Below, in pieces: positions 34,947-47,232 of a stretch of 56,589 bases of DNA. Origin of the DNA: Scenedesmus sp. ARA3 (Eukaryota > Chlorophyta > Chlorophyceae > Sphaeropleales > Scenedesmaceae); NCBI GenBank assembly GCA_004335835.1, contig RWJK01001600.1:1-56589 (forward strand), in the 5' to 3' direction. Under the pieces are notes generated by a model. That model did no database searches. It was given only the letters and a program-made list of their open reading frames with translations, and had not been told where the DNA came from. The position numbers and the translations under genes are program-made. How positions within the stretch are numbered: position 1 is the stretch's first letter; every line of letters begins with the position of its first letter.

Positions 34947-36921
34947 TGTACATATAATGGGTGTTTGGCGTGTGTGGAAGACAGATTGTGCACCGACAAC
35001 CCTCTTTGTCGTTGTGTTGTGTGTATCATTTGACTGCTTGGGATTTGGGTCTGTTGAGGACTGCCGTTTGTACTCAGGAGATGGGAGCGATCTGTATAGC
35101 GCCTCTTTTGTTGACATGTACCTCCCCCGCGTAAAGTGTGAGCAGCTCTGACAGTTTTAATCTTAGTGGCGCCTTGCGTTGCAGAGACATCTTTGTGCTG
35201 AGTCAGGAGTGTGTGTTATTTGTGTGTACTTCTACCAATGGTTGCCCGACTGTTTGTAAAACAGCATGTACGCAGCAGGTTTGCACATGCAGGATATGCA
35301 GTGGCTGCCTTGTGTGTACTCTAGCTGCTGCTCCAACTGCCTTGACATGAATGGGTTGACCCCAGGATTCAATTTGCAGTGCAGGAAACTCGTCGTGTAC
35401 CCATATTTACTATGATACAGTAGCTCTTTGTCTTACTGTCATGTGCAGCAGCGTGCACTGTTTGACATGTACAATGTGTTCTTGAGGAGTTGGGCTGCTT
35501 TCAATGCAGCACACAGCTGTATTAGTGGCAGCTGCTGCTGAAATGTGTGTGTGTGTGTATTGATCTACGATTGTATTCCTTGTGTAATATGACAGTATTC
35601 CTTGTGCATGCTGTCTTGTGTGTGGGTCTGGGGTATGCTCTGTGTGCAAGTGCAAGTACTGTGCTGGCAAGGCTGCCTTGTGTGACTGTGTGACAGTGTT
35701 CAATGGTGTGTATTTTGGCTGTGAGACTGCCGATTTTGCGCTGTGTGGGGTGTTGTTCCTGGTGCAGGTCCCTGCAGCTTCAGTGCGGCGCGTCAGCGTG
35801 CCAGCGTGCACTGCTGAATATGCACATGCTGCATGGCTAACATAGCTACAGTAGTGGGTTGCATTTCCTTGTACATTTTGCTGGTTGAGCCGGTGTATCA
35901 AGGGACTTGTGCTTGCATGTATATCAGACCTCAATCGTTGCAGTTAGATGTAGAGGTGCCGTTGTAGTGCCAACAAACAACCCATCCAGTGCAGGTGGTT
36001 GGAGGGCTGTTGCAGTTTTAGGTGCTGCACTCAGAAGCAGTGTTTTCAGTTGACAGCAATTGACCGTTGCGTAGTCCGACAGTTGCAGCCTCTTAGGTCC
36101 CTGGAATGGTGTACACATGTTGGCTCGCTGCGATGGACATGCCGGTAGCATTGATTAACACTGTGTGTACGCATGCCCTCTGTGTGTTTTGTTTGCTATA
36201 CTCACGCATTGTTTAAAGTTGCAGGCTGTGGTGTGGCGGTGCTAGCAAGCAGCTTGATGGCGAGCATGTTTCTGTACTGCATGAGCTGATGTTGATTGCA
36301 CACCATGCAGTACATCTATACTGGGCCATTGTTTGCTGCTTTCAGAGCCCAGTGTATTAGGTTTTACTTCTGGTAGTCATCATGTAGGCTGTGCCTGCAG
36401 CTGCTGTGCTCGGTCTTGTGTGCGAGCAGTACTGCCTGGCCACCGTTCCAGCTTTTGTTGGGCCCGATGTGCCCTTGTTCACACAGAGCTGCTTCTGGTA
36501 ACAAACAACATGTTGTTTGGGGCGATTTTCAAGTATGTGTGCATCAAATGGGTGGGACTGACGTTCCCGGCACTGTCGGGCAGGCGAAGGTTGAGTCAGC
36601 GGCGCGTGTGTTCGGTTGCAGCGGCAAAGGCGTATCATTTATGCGGGGAACACGCTGCTAATGGTCTCATAGTCTGATGCGCTTTTAGCAAGATACGCTG
36701 CATCGAACTGACTACCTTCGCGGCCAAGGCCAAGGACACAATCACGGGACTTGCTCCCGACTCTTGTGTGTTTGATCAGCCGTGCAAACAACATAGGATT
36801 AGCCTTGAGCGACTCCATAACCGATTGCGATACAGCTTGAGGCTGCGGCAGTCCCATACGGCACCTCCTGCTGCACAACAGCAGCAGCAGCAGCTACCCA
36901 GGCAGGCCTCCCCTTGGCAGC
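34947..36921. other. Intergenic; no gene seen
   Basis: About 2 kb rich in TG, with a short (GT)n run near 35543 and many TGTGT words. Small open frames here have no recognisable features. The right end, before 36922, should hold the promoter of the PAP2 gene. Confidence 0.6.
35255..35259 (+). terminator. Possible TGTAA polyadenylation signal of the OPR-like gene
   Basis: This is a TGTAA downstream of the stop at 34946 (about 310 bases). TGTAA is the usual signal in chlorophycean algae. A five-base motif is weak evidence alone; another occurs near 35584. Confidence 0.3.
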
Positions 36922-38938
36922 ATGGGCCCAGTCATAGAGATGCATTCATCGGCATCTCCCTCTCTCAGGAAGCCCCGTAGGGGCTGCAGCAGCGTCAACT
37001 GGCGCTCAGTGGGCAAGCACCAGACGTATGGAGCCCTGGTGGTGCTGCTGGTTGCTGCTATCGTCACAGGCGTGTCTCATTTCTTCAAAGAGCCAGCTGT
37101 GAGGCCCCTGCCAGCATATGACCCGACCATCAGCCTGCCCTCAGCACCAAAAGACACAGTGCCCATGGCGGAAGCTGCAGGTGGGACTGGGATGATGCAA
37201 GTGATAGTTGCAAGGCAGTTGTAAGGCAGTTGCTGCGAGTTGACCAGACAGCGCAGGCCCAGGCAGTGCACAGTGCAATCGGTGTCACGCTTTTGGCATG
37301 CGTGTGTGGTGCTGTACTGCTGGATCTGGTACCGCAACCACGTAGTGCCGTATCCATGCAGCTGGGCGTGCTTGAAGGTCAAGTGTGTGCCATACCTACA
37401 TATAGCCAGTTCCGCAGCAGTAGCACTGCCAATCAATCAATCAATTACACGTTTTTCTAGCAAGAGGTGAACCCAGAGGAGGGAGCCACTCCCAAACCAC
37501 CTTAGGTGATTCCTAACCAGTGAGTGCAAACCCACAAGCCAGGGCCAGATACGGCCAAAACCTTGAACACAAAAGCACTTGCTTGGCATGTCTCTCAATG
37601 GCTGATGGCCCTGAGCTGGACCACAGCGTCATTGCACTCCCGTGTTGGGTGGATCCTTCAACAAGGGCACTGCCAACCCACACCACAAATCATGAATGGC
37701 TCATTAGAAGCCGAGTCGCAAGAGTGACTGCTGCTGCCTATAGTGGGAGGATGAGCGGGAACTCCTCATAGGAGCCCCTACAGCATCAGGGTGTGTAACC
37801 TTGTATACCATAGACCGCCATGCACCCCTCATGAGACAGTAACCGCAGTAGCACTGCCAGCGATGCATTAACAACACATACACACAACTTTGTGCGCACA
37901 CAGTCGCTGCAACCACCTTGTCGCAAGTTTTTAACCCTTGCTGCTTTCGCACGCATGCGCCCGCGCCTAGTCGACACATCCCTCTCGTAGCGCTGCCTTT
38001 TGTGGCCATCATCATTACTATCGCCCTGGCGCACGCACACAGTTGTGCAGCCACACCGCCGCAATCGTCGTGATGTGCGGCAAGCAGCCCGCCACGGCAT
38101 CAGTGCAAGCAGCCATCCATGTCTTCTTCATGGCAGTGGTGGGCTTTGCCCCTGCCCCTCACCCAACCACCACTCCGCACTCCTCCGCTGTCGCCAACAA
38201 CAGCAACGATGCATACTAACCGCCTGCCTGCCTGTCTGCCTGCCTGGCATGTTTGCTTGCTTGCAGCGCTGCCTTTTGGCGCGCTCATCATCACCATCGT
38301 GCTGGTTGAGTTCTGTGTCATGCGCGGCAAGCAGTCCGCAACAGCATCAGTCCAAGCCGCCATCCATGTCTTTTTCATGGCAGTGGTGGGCTTTGGAGTG
38401 GTTTTGGCAGTTACGGAAGCCACCAAACCCATCGCCTCGCGGTTTAGGCCAGATTTTTTGGCTCGCTGCAAGGGCGCAGACTCGCAGATTGGAGCAGCAG
38501 ACGTCGGCAAGAGGCTGGATATCTATAAGGACTGTTTGACCAACAACAAGGCGGTGATCGAGGACGGCCGCAAGTCGTTCCCGTCCGGACACAGCAGCAA
38601 CACGCTCAGCACCTGCTGGTGAGTTGCCAGGGGCTTTGACGGGGCGTGGACTGATGTGTACCCAGGGTTTTGGGGCGTTATGTAAAACGCTGGCCTGCTA
38701 GTCCGGTGGAAATCCTGTACTCAAAACGCTGTTGGCGGGTCTCAGCTGCCAGCCGCATTAATCTGTCACATATCTACACACCCAATCACGCCGCTGCTGC
38801 TGCTGCTGCTGCTGCTGCTGCAGGTTCTGCATCCTGTACCTGATACATGCGCTGTACTTCCGTGGCGGCTATTCATACATGGGCGTGCTGCTCACGCTGC
38901 TGCTTCCGCTGCTGCTGATGCTGCCGCTGATGCTGCTG

Positions 38939-38974
<36 letters not shown>

Positions 38975-39059
38975 CAGGTTCTGCATCCTGTACCTCACAC
39001 ACGCGCTGTACTTCCGCAGCGGCTACTCCTACATGGGTGGGCTGCTCACGCTGCTGCTG

Positions 39060-39111
<52 letters not shown>

Positions 39112-39259
39112 NNNNNNNNNNNNNNNNNNNNNNNNNNNNNNNNNNNNNNNNNNNNNNNNNNNNNNNNNNNNNNNNNNNNNNNNNNNNNNNNNNNNNNNNN
39201 NNNNNNNNNNNNNNNNNNNNNNNNNNNNNNNNNNNNNNNNNNNNNNNNNNNNNNNNNNN

Positions 39260-39296
<37 letters not shown>

Positions 39297-40124
39297 AGGT
39301 TCTGCATCCTGTACCTCACGCACGCGCTGTACTTCCGTGGCGGTTACTCATACATGGGCGGGCTGTGGCGGCGTGGCGCTCGCAGCTTCTGGTGGCGGGC
39401 CCTGCTGGAGCTGCTGCAGGGGCTGCTGATGGTGTGGGGCTTCACGGTGCTGTGCATCGCCTGGTGAGTGAGCGTGAACTTCATGGTGACATGTGTCACC
39501 CGAGGACTGTGAAGTGAACAATGGGGTGTTTGGTTAAGGGATCGGGCTGCTGGAGCTGCTGCAGGGCCTGCTGATGGTGTGGGGCTTCACGGTGCTGTGC
39601 ATTGCCTGGTGAGCGAATGTGAACTTCACGGTGTGATGTGTTCGGAGGACTGTGAAGTTCACAATGGGGTGTTGTCGAGCCGAGCGCGCTGCTGGAGCTG
39701 CTGCAGGGGCTGCTGATGGTGTGGGGCTTCACCGTGCTGTGCATCGCCTGGTGAGCGGGTGTGAACTTCATAGTATCTTTTGCTGTCCTGACTGTGAACT
39801 TCCCATGGTGAGTAAGTGTGAACTTCAAGGTGTGTTGTGTATGGTATGTTGAGTATGAAGTTTAGGGTGCTGTGCATCGCATAGTGCTGGTGTGAAGATG
39901 TGCATGGGCTGATGAGTGTGAACTTCATAGGGTGATTCTGCAGGCGTAACTACCTCACAGCTCTGCTGTGAAGTTGCAGACACCACACACCAGTCGGCTG
40001 CTGCGCTAGCCATCGTTGCGGCTGCTGTTGCTGACTGTTACGTGCTGACTGCTGCATGCTGCAGGTGGATTGGTGTCAGTCGCTACACAGACCACCGCCA
40101 CAACATTGATGACATCTTGGTGAG

Positions 40125-40161
<37 letters not shown>

Positions 40162-40839
40162 CTTGCATGTTATAGCTTGTGCATGTCTTGCCTGTCACAG
40201 TAGGCGCCCATCCACCGATGAACAGCCTGTACAGCGTAGCGTGCGTTGCCTCTGGTCGCAGACTGTGTGTGTTGTACTACTTCACATGTATGTTTGTGCC
40301 TCCATTTTTGGCGCAAGGTGGCTTTGTGGCAGCGCTGCTGTGGATGACGTCCGTGAGACTCTCTGAAAGGAATCTTAACCACTTGCTTTCTGATGTGTCG
40401 TATGCTGCTGCTGCCGCTGCTGCTGTTGCTGCTGCCGCAGGGTGGCTTTGTGGCAGCGCTGCTGTGGATGACGCCAGTGTCCCTCATCACCATCGGGCAG
40501 CTCACATTCTACCACGCCAAGATTGCAGAAGAAGAGGAGGCGGAGTATGCAGCAGCAGACTACATTGCCGAGGAGAAGCAGGGCATCTCTGTTGAGCTGC
40601 CTGAGAGCACACCACTGCAGCAGCAGCAGCAGCAGCAGCATGATCTGGAGTCACAGCTCGTGCCACCTGCTGCTGCCAGCGCTAGTGCTGGCGCTGCTAA
40701 CGGCGGCTACGGCAGCGCTGCCACAGCAGCAGCGGGGCCGCCAAGGGTTGTGGTGCCCGCACCTGCTGCTGTTGTGGCAGCAGCGCCAGCTGAGCTGGAC
40801 CGTCCTACACTGGACTCCCTGCAGAGCATGAAGAAGTAG
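36922..40839 (+). CDS. PAP2-family lipid phosphate phosphatase
   Basis: This is an integral membrane enzyme that dephosphorylates lipid phosphates such as phosphatidate, lyso-forms or phosphorylated sphingoid bases. Exons 36922-37180, 38267-38618, 39299-39463, 40065-40119 and 40441-40839 join in phase to give 409 residues. All three phosphatase motifs are present: KPIASRFRP (KX6RP), SFPSGHSS (PSGH) and SRYTDHRHNIDD (SRX5HX3D). Membrane segments include GALVVLLVAAIVTGVSHFF, FGALIITIVLVEF, VFFMAVVGFGVVLAV, LLMVWGFTVLCIAW and GFVAALLWMTPVSLITI. The C-terminal tail is acidic, then low complexity with a Gln run. Intron 2 contains an assembly gap (39112-39259). Two acceptor-side copies of exon 3 precede the full one. 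ATG 36922 gives a 35-residue cytosolic lead before the first membrane segment; ATG 36940 is also possible. Confidence 0.9.
37985..38150 (+). repeat. Degraded upstream copy of PAP2 exon 2
   Basis: CGCTGCCTTTTGTGGCCATCATCATTACTATCGCC (37991) and a block at 38070-38148 starting GTGATGTGCGGCAAGCAG match exon 2 at 38267-38397. The intervening section has diverged and lost bases, so the frame is broken. Confidence 0.8.
38800..39111 (+). repeat. Two upstream copies of the PAP2 exon 3 start with (CTG)n
   Basis: CAG|GTTCTGCATCCTGTACCT and the following codons for HALYFRGGYSYMG occur at 38824 and 38978 as well as in the full exon at 39299. Each copy is preceded by a (CTG)n run ending in an acceptor. 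Each copy loses homology just after the YMG codons and runs into more CTG. Confidence 0.9.
39112..39259. other. Assembly gap of 148 N inside a (CTG)n run
   Basis: The N run is flanked on both sides by uninterrupted CTG repeats within intron 2 of the PAP2 gene. The true length, and whether more copies of the exon 3 start lie in it, are unknown. Confidence 0.99.
39545..39955 (+). repeat. Downstream copies of the PAP2 exon 3 end
   Basis: The exon 3 end coding for LLELLQGLLMVWGFTVLC and its TGGTGAG donor is repeated at 39547-39615 and 39690-39756. Period is about 145 bases and the copies are nearly identical. Shorter remnants, based on GTGAACTTCA and GTGCTGTGCATCGCA, continue to about 39935. Confidence 0.9.
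40125..40160 (+). repeat. (CAG)n run just after the PAP2 exon 4 donor
   Basis: About 11 CAG units begin seven bases after the donor GTGAGA. The same intron ends in a CTG-rich tract (40403-40437) directly before its acceptor. Confidence 0.9.
40314..40362 (+). repeat. Upstream copy of the PAP2 exon 5 start
   Basis: GGTGGCTTTGTGGCAGCGCT and the next 25 bases (40318-40360) match the start of exon 5 at 40441. The copy has AAG where exon 5 has the CAG acceptor. Confidence 0.85.
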
Positions 40840-42952
40840 CCAAGAAGTTATCTAGTATGGGGCAAGGTCTGCAGCTAGGCATGCTGTGGCAGCAGCAGCA
40901 GGCGCTTTGCAGGTGCAACTGCAGCACCACTAAAACCAGCAGTTGCACTGACAGAATCAGCAGCCATGCTGTATGGTCACTCCTGGCGTTCTATATGCAC
41001 ACGTCACACACAGTCGAGGAATGTTTACGAGTTTTGCAAAGTGGCAGCAACAGCTGCTGCTGGCCAGTGGAATGCACCTGCCCTGGGATCAGCGCGCATC
41101 TATCGACCTGTGTGCAATCTGTTCACTGGGTGCAACTTGCAGCTTGCTTGTGTGTTGCATGCTTTTGGCAAGGTTCTATCCTGCAGTGCTGCCAGGTAAG
41201 GTTCTGGGCTGTCACTGCGCATGAGTGCTGGCGGTTTTGTGGTGTGATAACACCGCTGCCAGCATGATGAGCGCAAGCGAATGAGCCGGCATGATGCTTT
41301 GCTGACTGGTGAAGACTGGTGACTGGTGCTAGCTGCTGAAGGCTGAATCGGCAGTGCAGCACCACACGCTGCGGAAGCAACATCTATTCAACGATGTTGC
41401 TCTTGAATTGTCGCACAAGATCTGGGATTGCGCTGCAGTGTTGGAGCGTCTTTGACTGCCAGTTTGGACTCTGGCTGCCGGTGCAGCTGCCCTAGTATGC
41501 TTTGCTGGCGCAGTGCAGTGCCCGAGGTGGCACCGAGTGTTTATGCTGCACGGAGTACAGTTCTGCTGCACCCATCTGCTTTGGTCGTACGCATGTTGCA
41601 AGTCGCTTCACCAGCATCATTATGCTGTCAGTTGCGGCAGGTGACATGCTGCTGGTAGTAGTGTTATCAGGTAGTAGCTGAGTGTTTGGAGGTCATCTGC
41701 TGCAGCAGCTGCTGCTGGTGCTAGCCCTGTGATGGTCTTGTGTTTGTTGAACATACAAGGTTACAGTGTGCACCATGCTTACACCCATATGTTGTTGAGT
41801 TTTTTGTCCTGAAATACACTCTGTGGCAGTGAGGGCATCCAAGTGGTGTTGGTCATGGAAGCATACGTACAAATCATGTTTGGTGCGTGCGCACTGCATG
41901 CCTGGGTTGTGCTGTGCCGTGTTGGATTGCGGACAAGTGTTCTAGGCTGTTGTGCGTGTTGCACGCCTGTCTGCAGAGCTGCATGCTGAAACATTGCCAC
42001 TGGTTATGCACAACAATATGATATCAATTTAGTCACTGGGTGAGGTGCTGTGCTGTAGTTCTTGTCGGCGCTCAACATGCAAAGAGTGTGGCCTGCTCCA
42101 GGCAAGCCAGCCCTGTGCAGGGCGTGTTGCAGCTGTTGTGTAAGTAGAAGTTGCTTTGGTACTCCTGCATCGATATTGCTGTCCGATGTTTCGACTGTTG
42201 GGTTGACATTATGTCCATGGCAACACCTGGGCATGGACCAGCGATACAAAGAGATACCTATGTACTGTGTACATCTGTATGTAGCCCGCAGCCTGGTCTT
42301 TTTCTTGGGTTGCCAAGGGGCGCCCCTGCAGCTGGTCAACCATCAGCATTGCCATTGCAGATCTGCAGCTGCACGGCGCCTTAATATATATGGAAGCCTT
42401 CAGCTGAAGAAGAAGACATTCGTTTACTGTGTTCTGAAACTGATCCTCCAGCGTATGCATGCAGCATGCTTCACATGAGAGCTCACGATCTCCAGGTATG
42501 CTTGGACATGATGCACATGTGCATGATGCAGTGCATGTATTACGCTGAGTGTGCACGCTGCAGCAGCCATGCAGCCCTCCTCGAACAACGCAAGGGGTAT
42601 TTATTTATTCATTAAAGCGTCACGCGCTCAGCATCTCCTCCAAGGCTGCAACTGCTGATCAACCACCAGTTGTCGTAACACAAGGGTTCTTGAAGGATGC
42701 TCTACAGGGTCCTGATCGAGCAATGTTCACTGTGCATACGGAGGTCAATGCAGAAACAACGCACCTAGTAGTCTTCAGTGCTTTTTACTGTCGCGTACCG
42801 CAGTGGTCGTGTGTTGGCGATCCTGTGTTCACCAAGCCACGTGTTTGTCAAGACCGAGGCAAGCTCCTCTGCAGCTGGCACACGTCGTGCTGCAAATGAA
42901 CTGATCCATCTTACTATACAGCATAGAGTGGTCGCACATACAAAGAAACACG
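40840..42952. other. Intergenic; no gene seen
   Basis: About 2.1 kb with no recognisable coding or RNA gene. The first part should hold the PAP2 3' untranslated region and the last few hundred bases the S1P lyase promoter. A TGTAA at about 42138 is far from the PAP2 stop. Confidence 0.55.
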
Positions 42953-45267
42953 ATGGGCCTGCCTGCTGGGCTGCAGCAGCTGCTGGCACCCTACCTCAAA
43001 TTCCTCACTCCCATAGCGCAGCAGATAGGCCCCGAGTTCCATAAGATAATGAGGGCGTTGGTAGCAGCACTGGACAACCTGGCGAGGCCGCTTGGGCCGC
43101 TGCTACACCGGCTGGTGGACCCTCTCCTGCCGCAGTTGCAGGTGCGCTGCTGTTGCTGCAGATACCTGCAGAATGTCAGCTTAAGAACGGCATAATCACA
43201 GATATATCAGCCCTTTTTATCTGTTCAGCACATTATTCAATGTATTGTAATCATATGTTGCGCGTCAGCCATGCTTCAGCCTGTGGGTGCTCATTGGAGG
43301 CACTGCAGCTGCAGCACAGCCTTATGCATGGCAGCCAGCAGCATCTGCATGCTTGGCATGGCCTCTACTACGTTTGTTAGGCATTCCACAGTTTTGGTTG
43401 CGACAGAGTAGCATTCTGCTGGTCGGCTGGAGGGCTGCGCTGCAGGCCACACTCCAGCGGCAGTGCGTGGCAGCCAGCAGCATGCATGGCAGCACAACAT
43501 GCGACAGCAGCTGCAGCTGCCCGCAACATTCAGCCAGCGCATCGCAGCCAGCCAGCAAGCAGCAGCATGCCCACAACAGCTGTTGCCTCAACCGTGTGTG
43601 CTGCAATCGCCTTTGATGTGTTTGTTCTTGCAGGCCTCTGCAGCAGCAGTGGATGCAGCCCTGGGCCGCTTCCGGCCCTGGCAGGTGCTGCTGCTGGCAG
43701 CGGGAGCCACACTGCTGCTGGTCACCGCAGCACAGGTCAGCATTGTGGTGCACTACACATTGCTGCATCTGGCTGCTGCAGCAGGCAACGGTGCAACAGT
43801 AACCAGCAGTACGATGACACAGCCTACTATGGATAGCAGGAGCAGCAGCAGAAGAGCTATGCACTGTGGTGCCGGACAGACTGCTGTGTGTGCCTGCATC
43901 ATGTTGCAGCAGTCAACAGCAGCAGCACATAATCTTACTGGGCCTGCACAGCATCAAGTCCCAGTGCACGTATGTATCACATGCTCGTTCATGCTGCCAA
44001 CCATGCTCCATTATCCTACTCCTGCAGGCAGCAGCAGCGAAGCTGGAGCGCATCCGCCGCCAGGGGGTGGTCAACTGGGCCTGCAAGGCAGCACACCCCC
44101 ACGCCTGTATGATTCAGCACTCATTTCTGCTCTTCAATGTGCTCCTGCAGGCAGCAGCAGCAAAGCTCGAGCGCATCTGCCGCCAGGGACTTGTCAACTG
44201 GGCCTGCGCCTGCCTGCAAACCCTTTTGGTATAACATTTGTGCATTTGTCCTCACTCTTGCTGTTGTTGGTCCTCGATTCGCGCAGGCAGCAGCAGCAAA
44301 GGTCGAGCGCATCCGCCGCCAAGGCGTCGTCAACTGGGCTTGCGCCTGCCTGCGCGCAGCACCCATCATCTGCGGCCTGCTGGAAGAACAGAGACGGCCA
44401 AGACTGCTGCTAAGGTCCCTTGCCTTATACCTGCTTTTTCTGCGCCTGCAGGCAGCAGCAGCCAAGGTCGAGCGTATCTGTCGCCAGGGGGCGATCAACT
44501 GGCCCTGCGCCTGCCTGCAAACACCTTGTTGTGTGACATCTGTGCTCACTCCTGCTGCCTTTGCTGCTGTTGGAGCAGGCAGCAGCAGCCAAGCTAGAGC
44601 GCATCCGCCGCCAAGGCGTCGTCAACTGGGCCTGCGCCTGCCTGCGGTCAGCACCCATCATCCGGGGACTGCTGGCTAAGGAGAAGGCAAAGATCGCAGC
44701 CAAGATAGCAGCAGGCATCCAGAGGGATGGCCTTGCAATGACGCGCCTGCCTAAGCAGGGCCGGCCTGCAGCAGCAGTCCTGGAGCTGCTGAAAGGTGAG
44801 CGTTTGAATGGCATGTTATGTAACATATGTAACATGTTATATTAGCACCAGGCAGCAGCAGGCATCCAGAGGGATGGCTTGGCGATGACGCGCCTGCCAA
44901 AGCAGGGCCGGCCTGCAGCAGCAGTACTCGAGCTGCTGAAAGGTGAGGAGACGGCTGACATGTTATGTAACATGTTTTGAACTAAATGTGAAAACTGCAG
45001 CAGGCATCCAGCGGGATGGCTTGGCAATGGCGCACCTGCCCAAGCAGGGCAGTCCTGCAGCAGCAGTGCTGGAGCTGCTGAAAGGTGAGGCGCTGGCCGA
45101 CACGTCATCAATAAACATACGTAACATACATAACATATTCAATAAGCACCGGCCAGCAGCATCAGGCAGCAGCATCAGCTAGGTCTGTGCTGTTGTACTG
45201 TGCTGATGCTACTGCCTGCTGGCCAATTCATCAACTCGTTACTATTGTGCATGCTGCTGCTGCTGCC

Positions 45268-45321
<54 letters not shown>

Positions 45322-47137
45322 GTATGTGCCGTGCAGCCAAGGAGTCGCGCAACGTGCGCGTGGCGCCCGGCACCAACAGCATGTCGGGGGTGGTCTACAT
45401 CAAGGGTGCGTGTCGCAACTGCGGGACAATACTACTTTAGATTGACCAAGTCTTGCGCCACGCAAGTATTACAACGCACTATCAGCATGTGGGCAGTTTT
45501 GTACTGAATTGCGTGCGTGGCTGTGGGAACTGTGGTGGCAAGCTGGCGCTGCCAGGGACACTGCTGCACTGCCGCACAGCAATACCGATGCTCGGGCAAC
45601 ACGTGTGCAACTGTTGACATGAACCTGTTGGTGTCACACTCTGCAGATGAGGAGCACAAGCAGCTGCTGATGACATCTTCTGCCTCTTCAGCTGGGCCAA
45701 CCCGCTGCACAGAAATACATTAATGCGAGCTGTACCTCCATCATCACTGTTGCCTTGCTGCCTTGTTGCCTTGTTGCCTTTGCAACATCTCTAGACAAAG
45801 AGCACAAGCAGCTGCTGGACGATGTGTTCTGCCTCTTCAGCTGGACCAACCCGCTGCACGGCGACATCTTCCCTAGCGTGCGCCAGATGGAGGCAGAAGT
45901 GATCGCCATGACTGCAAACATGCTGCACGGCGGGCCAGGGACAAATGCTCCACACGTGTGCGGCGCAGTGACCTCAGGTGAGCTGCAGTTGATGGGTCCT
46001 GCTTTGGTCCCCGTGAGCGCCTTGGTCCCCGTGAGCGCCGGGCGGATGATTAGTTATATACAATTTGTTGTGTTGTGTGTGTCAAGGTGGAGGCGGAGGT
46101 CATCGCCATGACTGCAAAATTGCTGCGCGGCGGGCCGGGCACTGCGGCGCGATGACCTCAGGTCGGCTGCATGGGCTGTGTTGTACATGTGGCAGCGGGC
46201 CTGCTGCATGGTGGGCTACGGACCACAGTGTCTGGTGTGTGCCGTTCAATGACCTCAGGTGGGCGGCGCTGGTGTGCGGGAAGGGCAGGTGTCAGCGAAT
46301 TCATAGCTGCAAACAAGATGGGTTCTGCTCAATGACAGTGGACATGCACGTGTTTGTGTATGCAGGCGGCACTGAGAGCATCCTGCTTGCCATCAAGGCA
46401 GCTCGCGACTACATGGCTGAAAGCAGAGGCGTCGCCTGCCCTGAGATGGTGGTGGGCCCCTCCGCGCATGCTGCCTACTGGAAGGCTGCAGAGTACTTCA
46501 ACATCAAGCTGGTGCAGGCACCATTGGGCAAGGACTTCAGGTGGGGCTGCTGGTATTTCTGTTATGAATCATGTGGTACAAACTGCGCTCATGTCACTGT
46601 GTTGTGGCTGATGGTGTATGTCATGATGAATCAACATCAAGCTGGTGCAGGCGCCGTTGGGCAAGGACTTCAGGCGGGGCTGATTTTGGTGTTATATTGT
46701 TATATTACGAAAGGGGCTCGTGTGGTGGTTTATTTCATGATTGATCAACCTCAAGCTGGTGCAGGCGCCCCTGGGCAAGGACTTCAGGTGGGTGGCTTCA
46801 GCCGTTAATGTCTGCAAGCAGTCTGTTTCCTGCAAGCTGCGGAATTCCTGCAAGCTGCGGAACTTCTGCAAGCTGCAGGATTCTTGCAGGCTGCGGTCTT
46901 CCTGCAAGTGCGGGCCTCCTGTAAGCTGCAGGCCCCCTGCAAGCTGGTTTGTTGCACTGCATCAATTGCTGCTGCTGCTGCTGCTGACGCCGTGCACTCC
47001 TGCTTTGCACACTCAATGCACGGTAGGCTGCATGGCGCGCCTGTTGCGCGCTGCATCACCCGCAACACGGTGCTCGTGGTCGCAAGCACACCAGGCTTCC
47101 CCCGCGGCGTCGCAGACGACGTGGTAGGCATCGTCGG

Positions 47138-47232
<95 letters not shown>

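Noticed and set aside
34947..36921. tRNA or other RNA genes in the intergenic stretches
   Set aside because: I looked for T-loop-like GTTCGA words with matching arms and found no convincing cloverleaf. A covariance search would be needed to exclude small RNAs.
38879..39517. Poly-Leu protein spanning the N gap
   Set aside because: The frame is created by CTG repeats and unknown bases across an intron; the flanking parts belong to PAP2 exon 3 and its copies.
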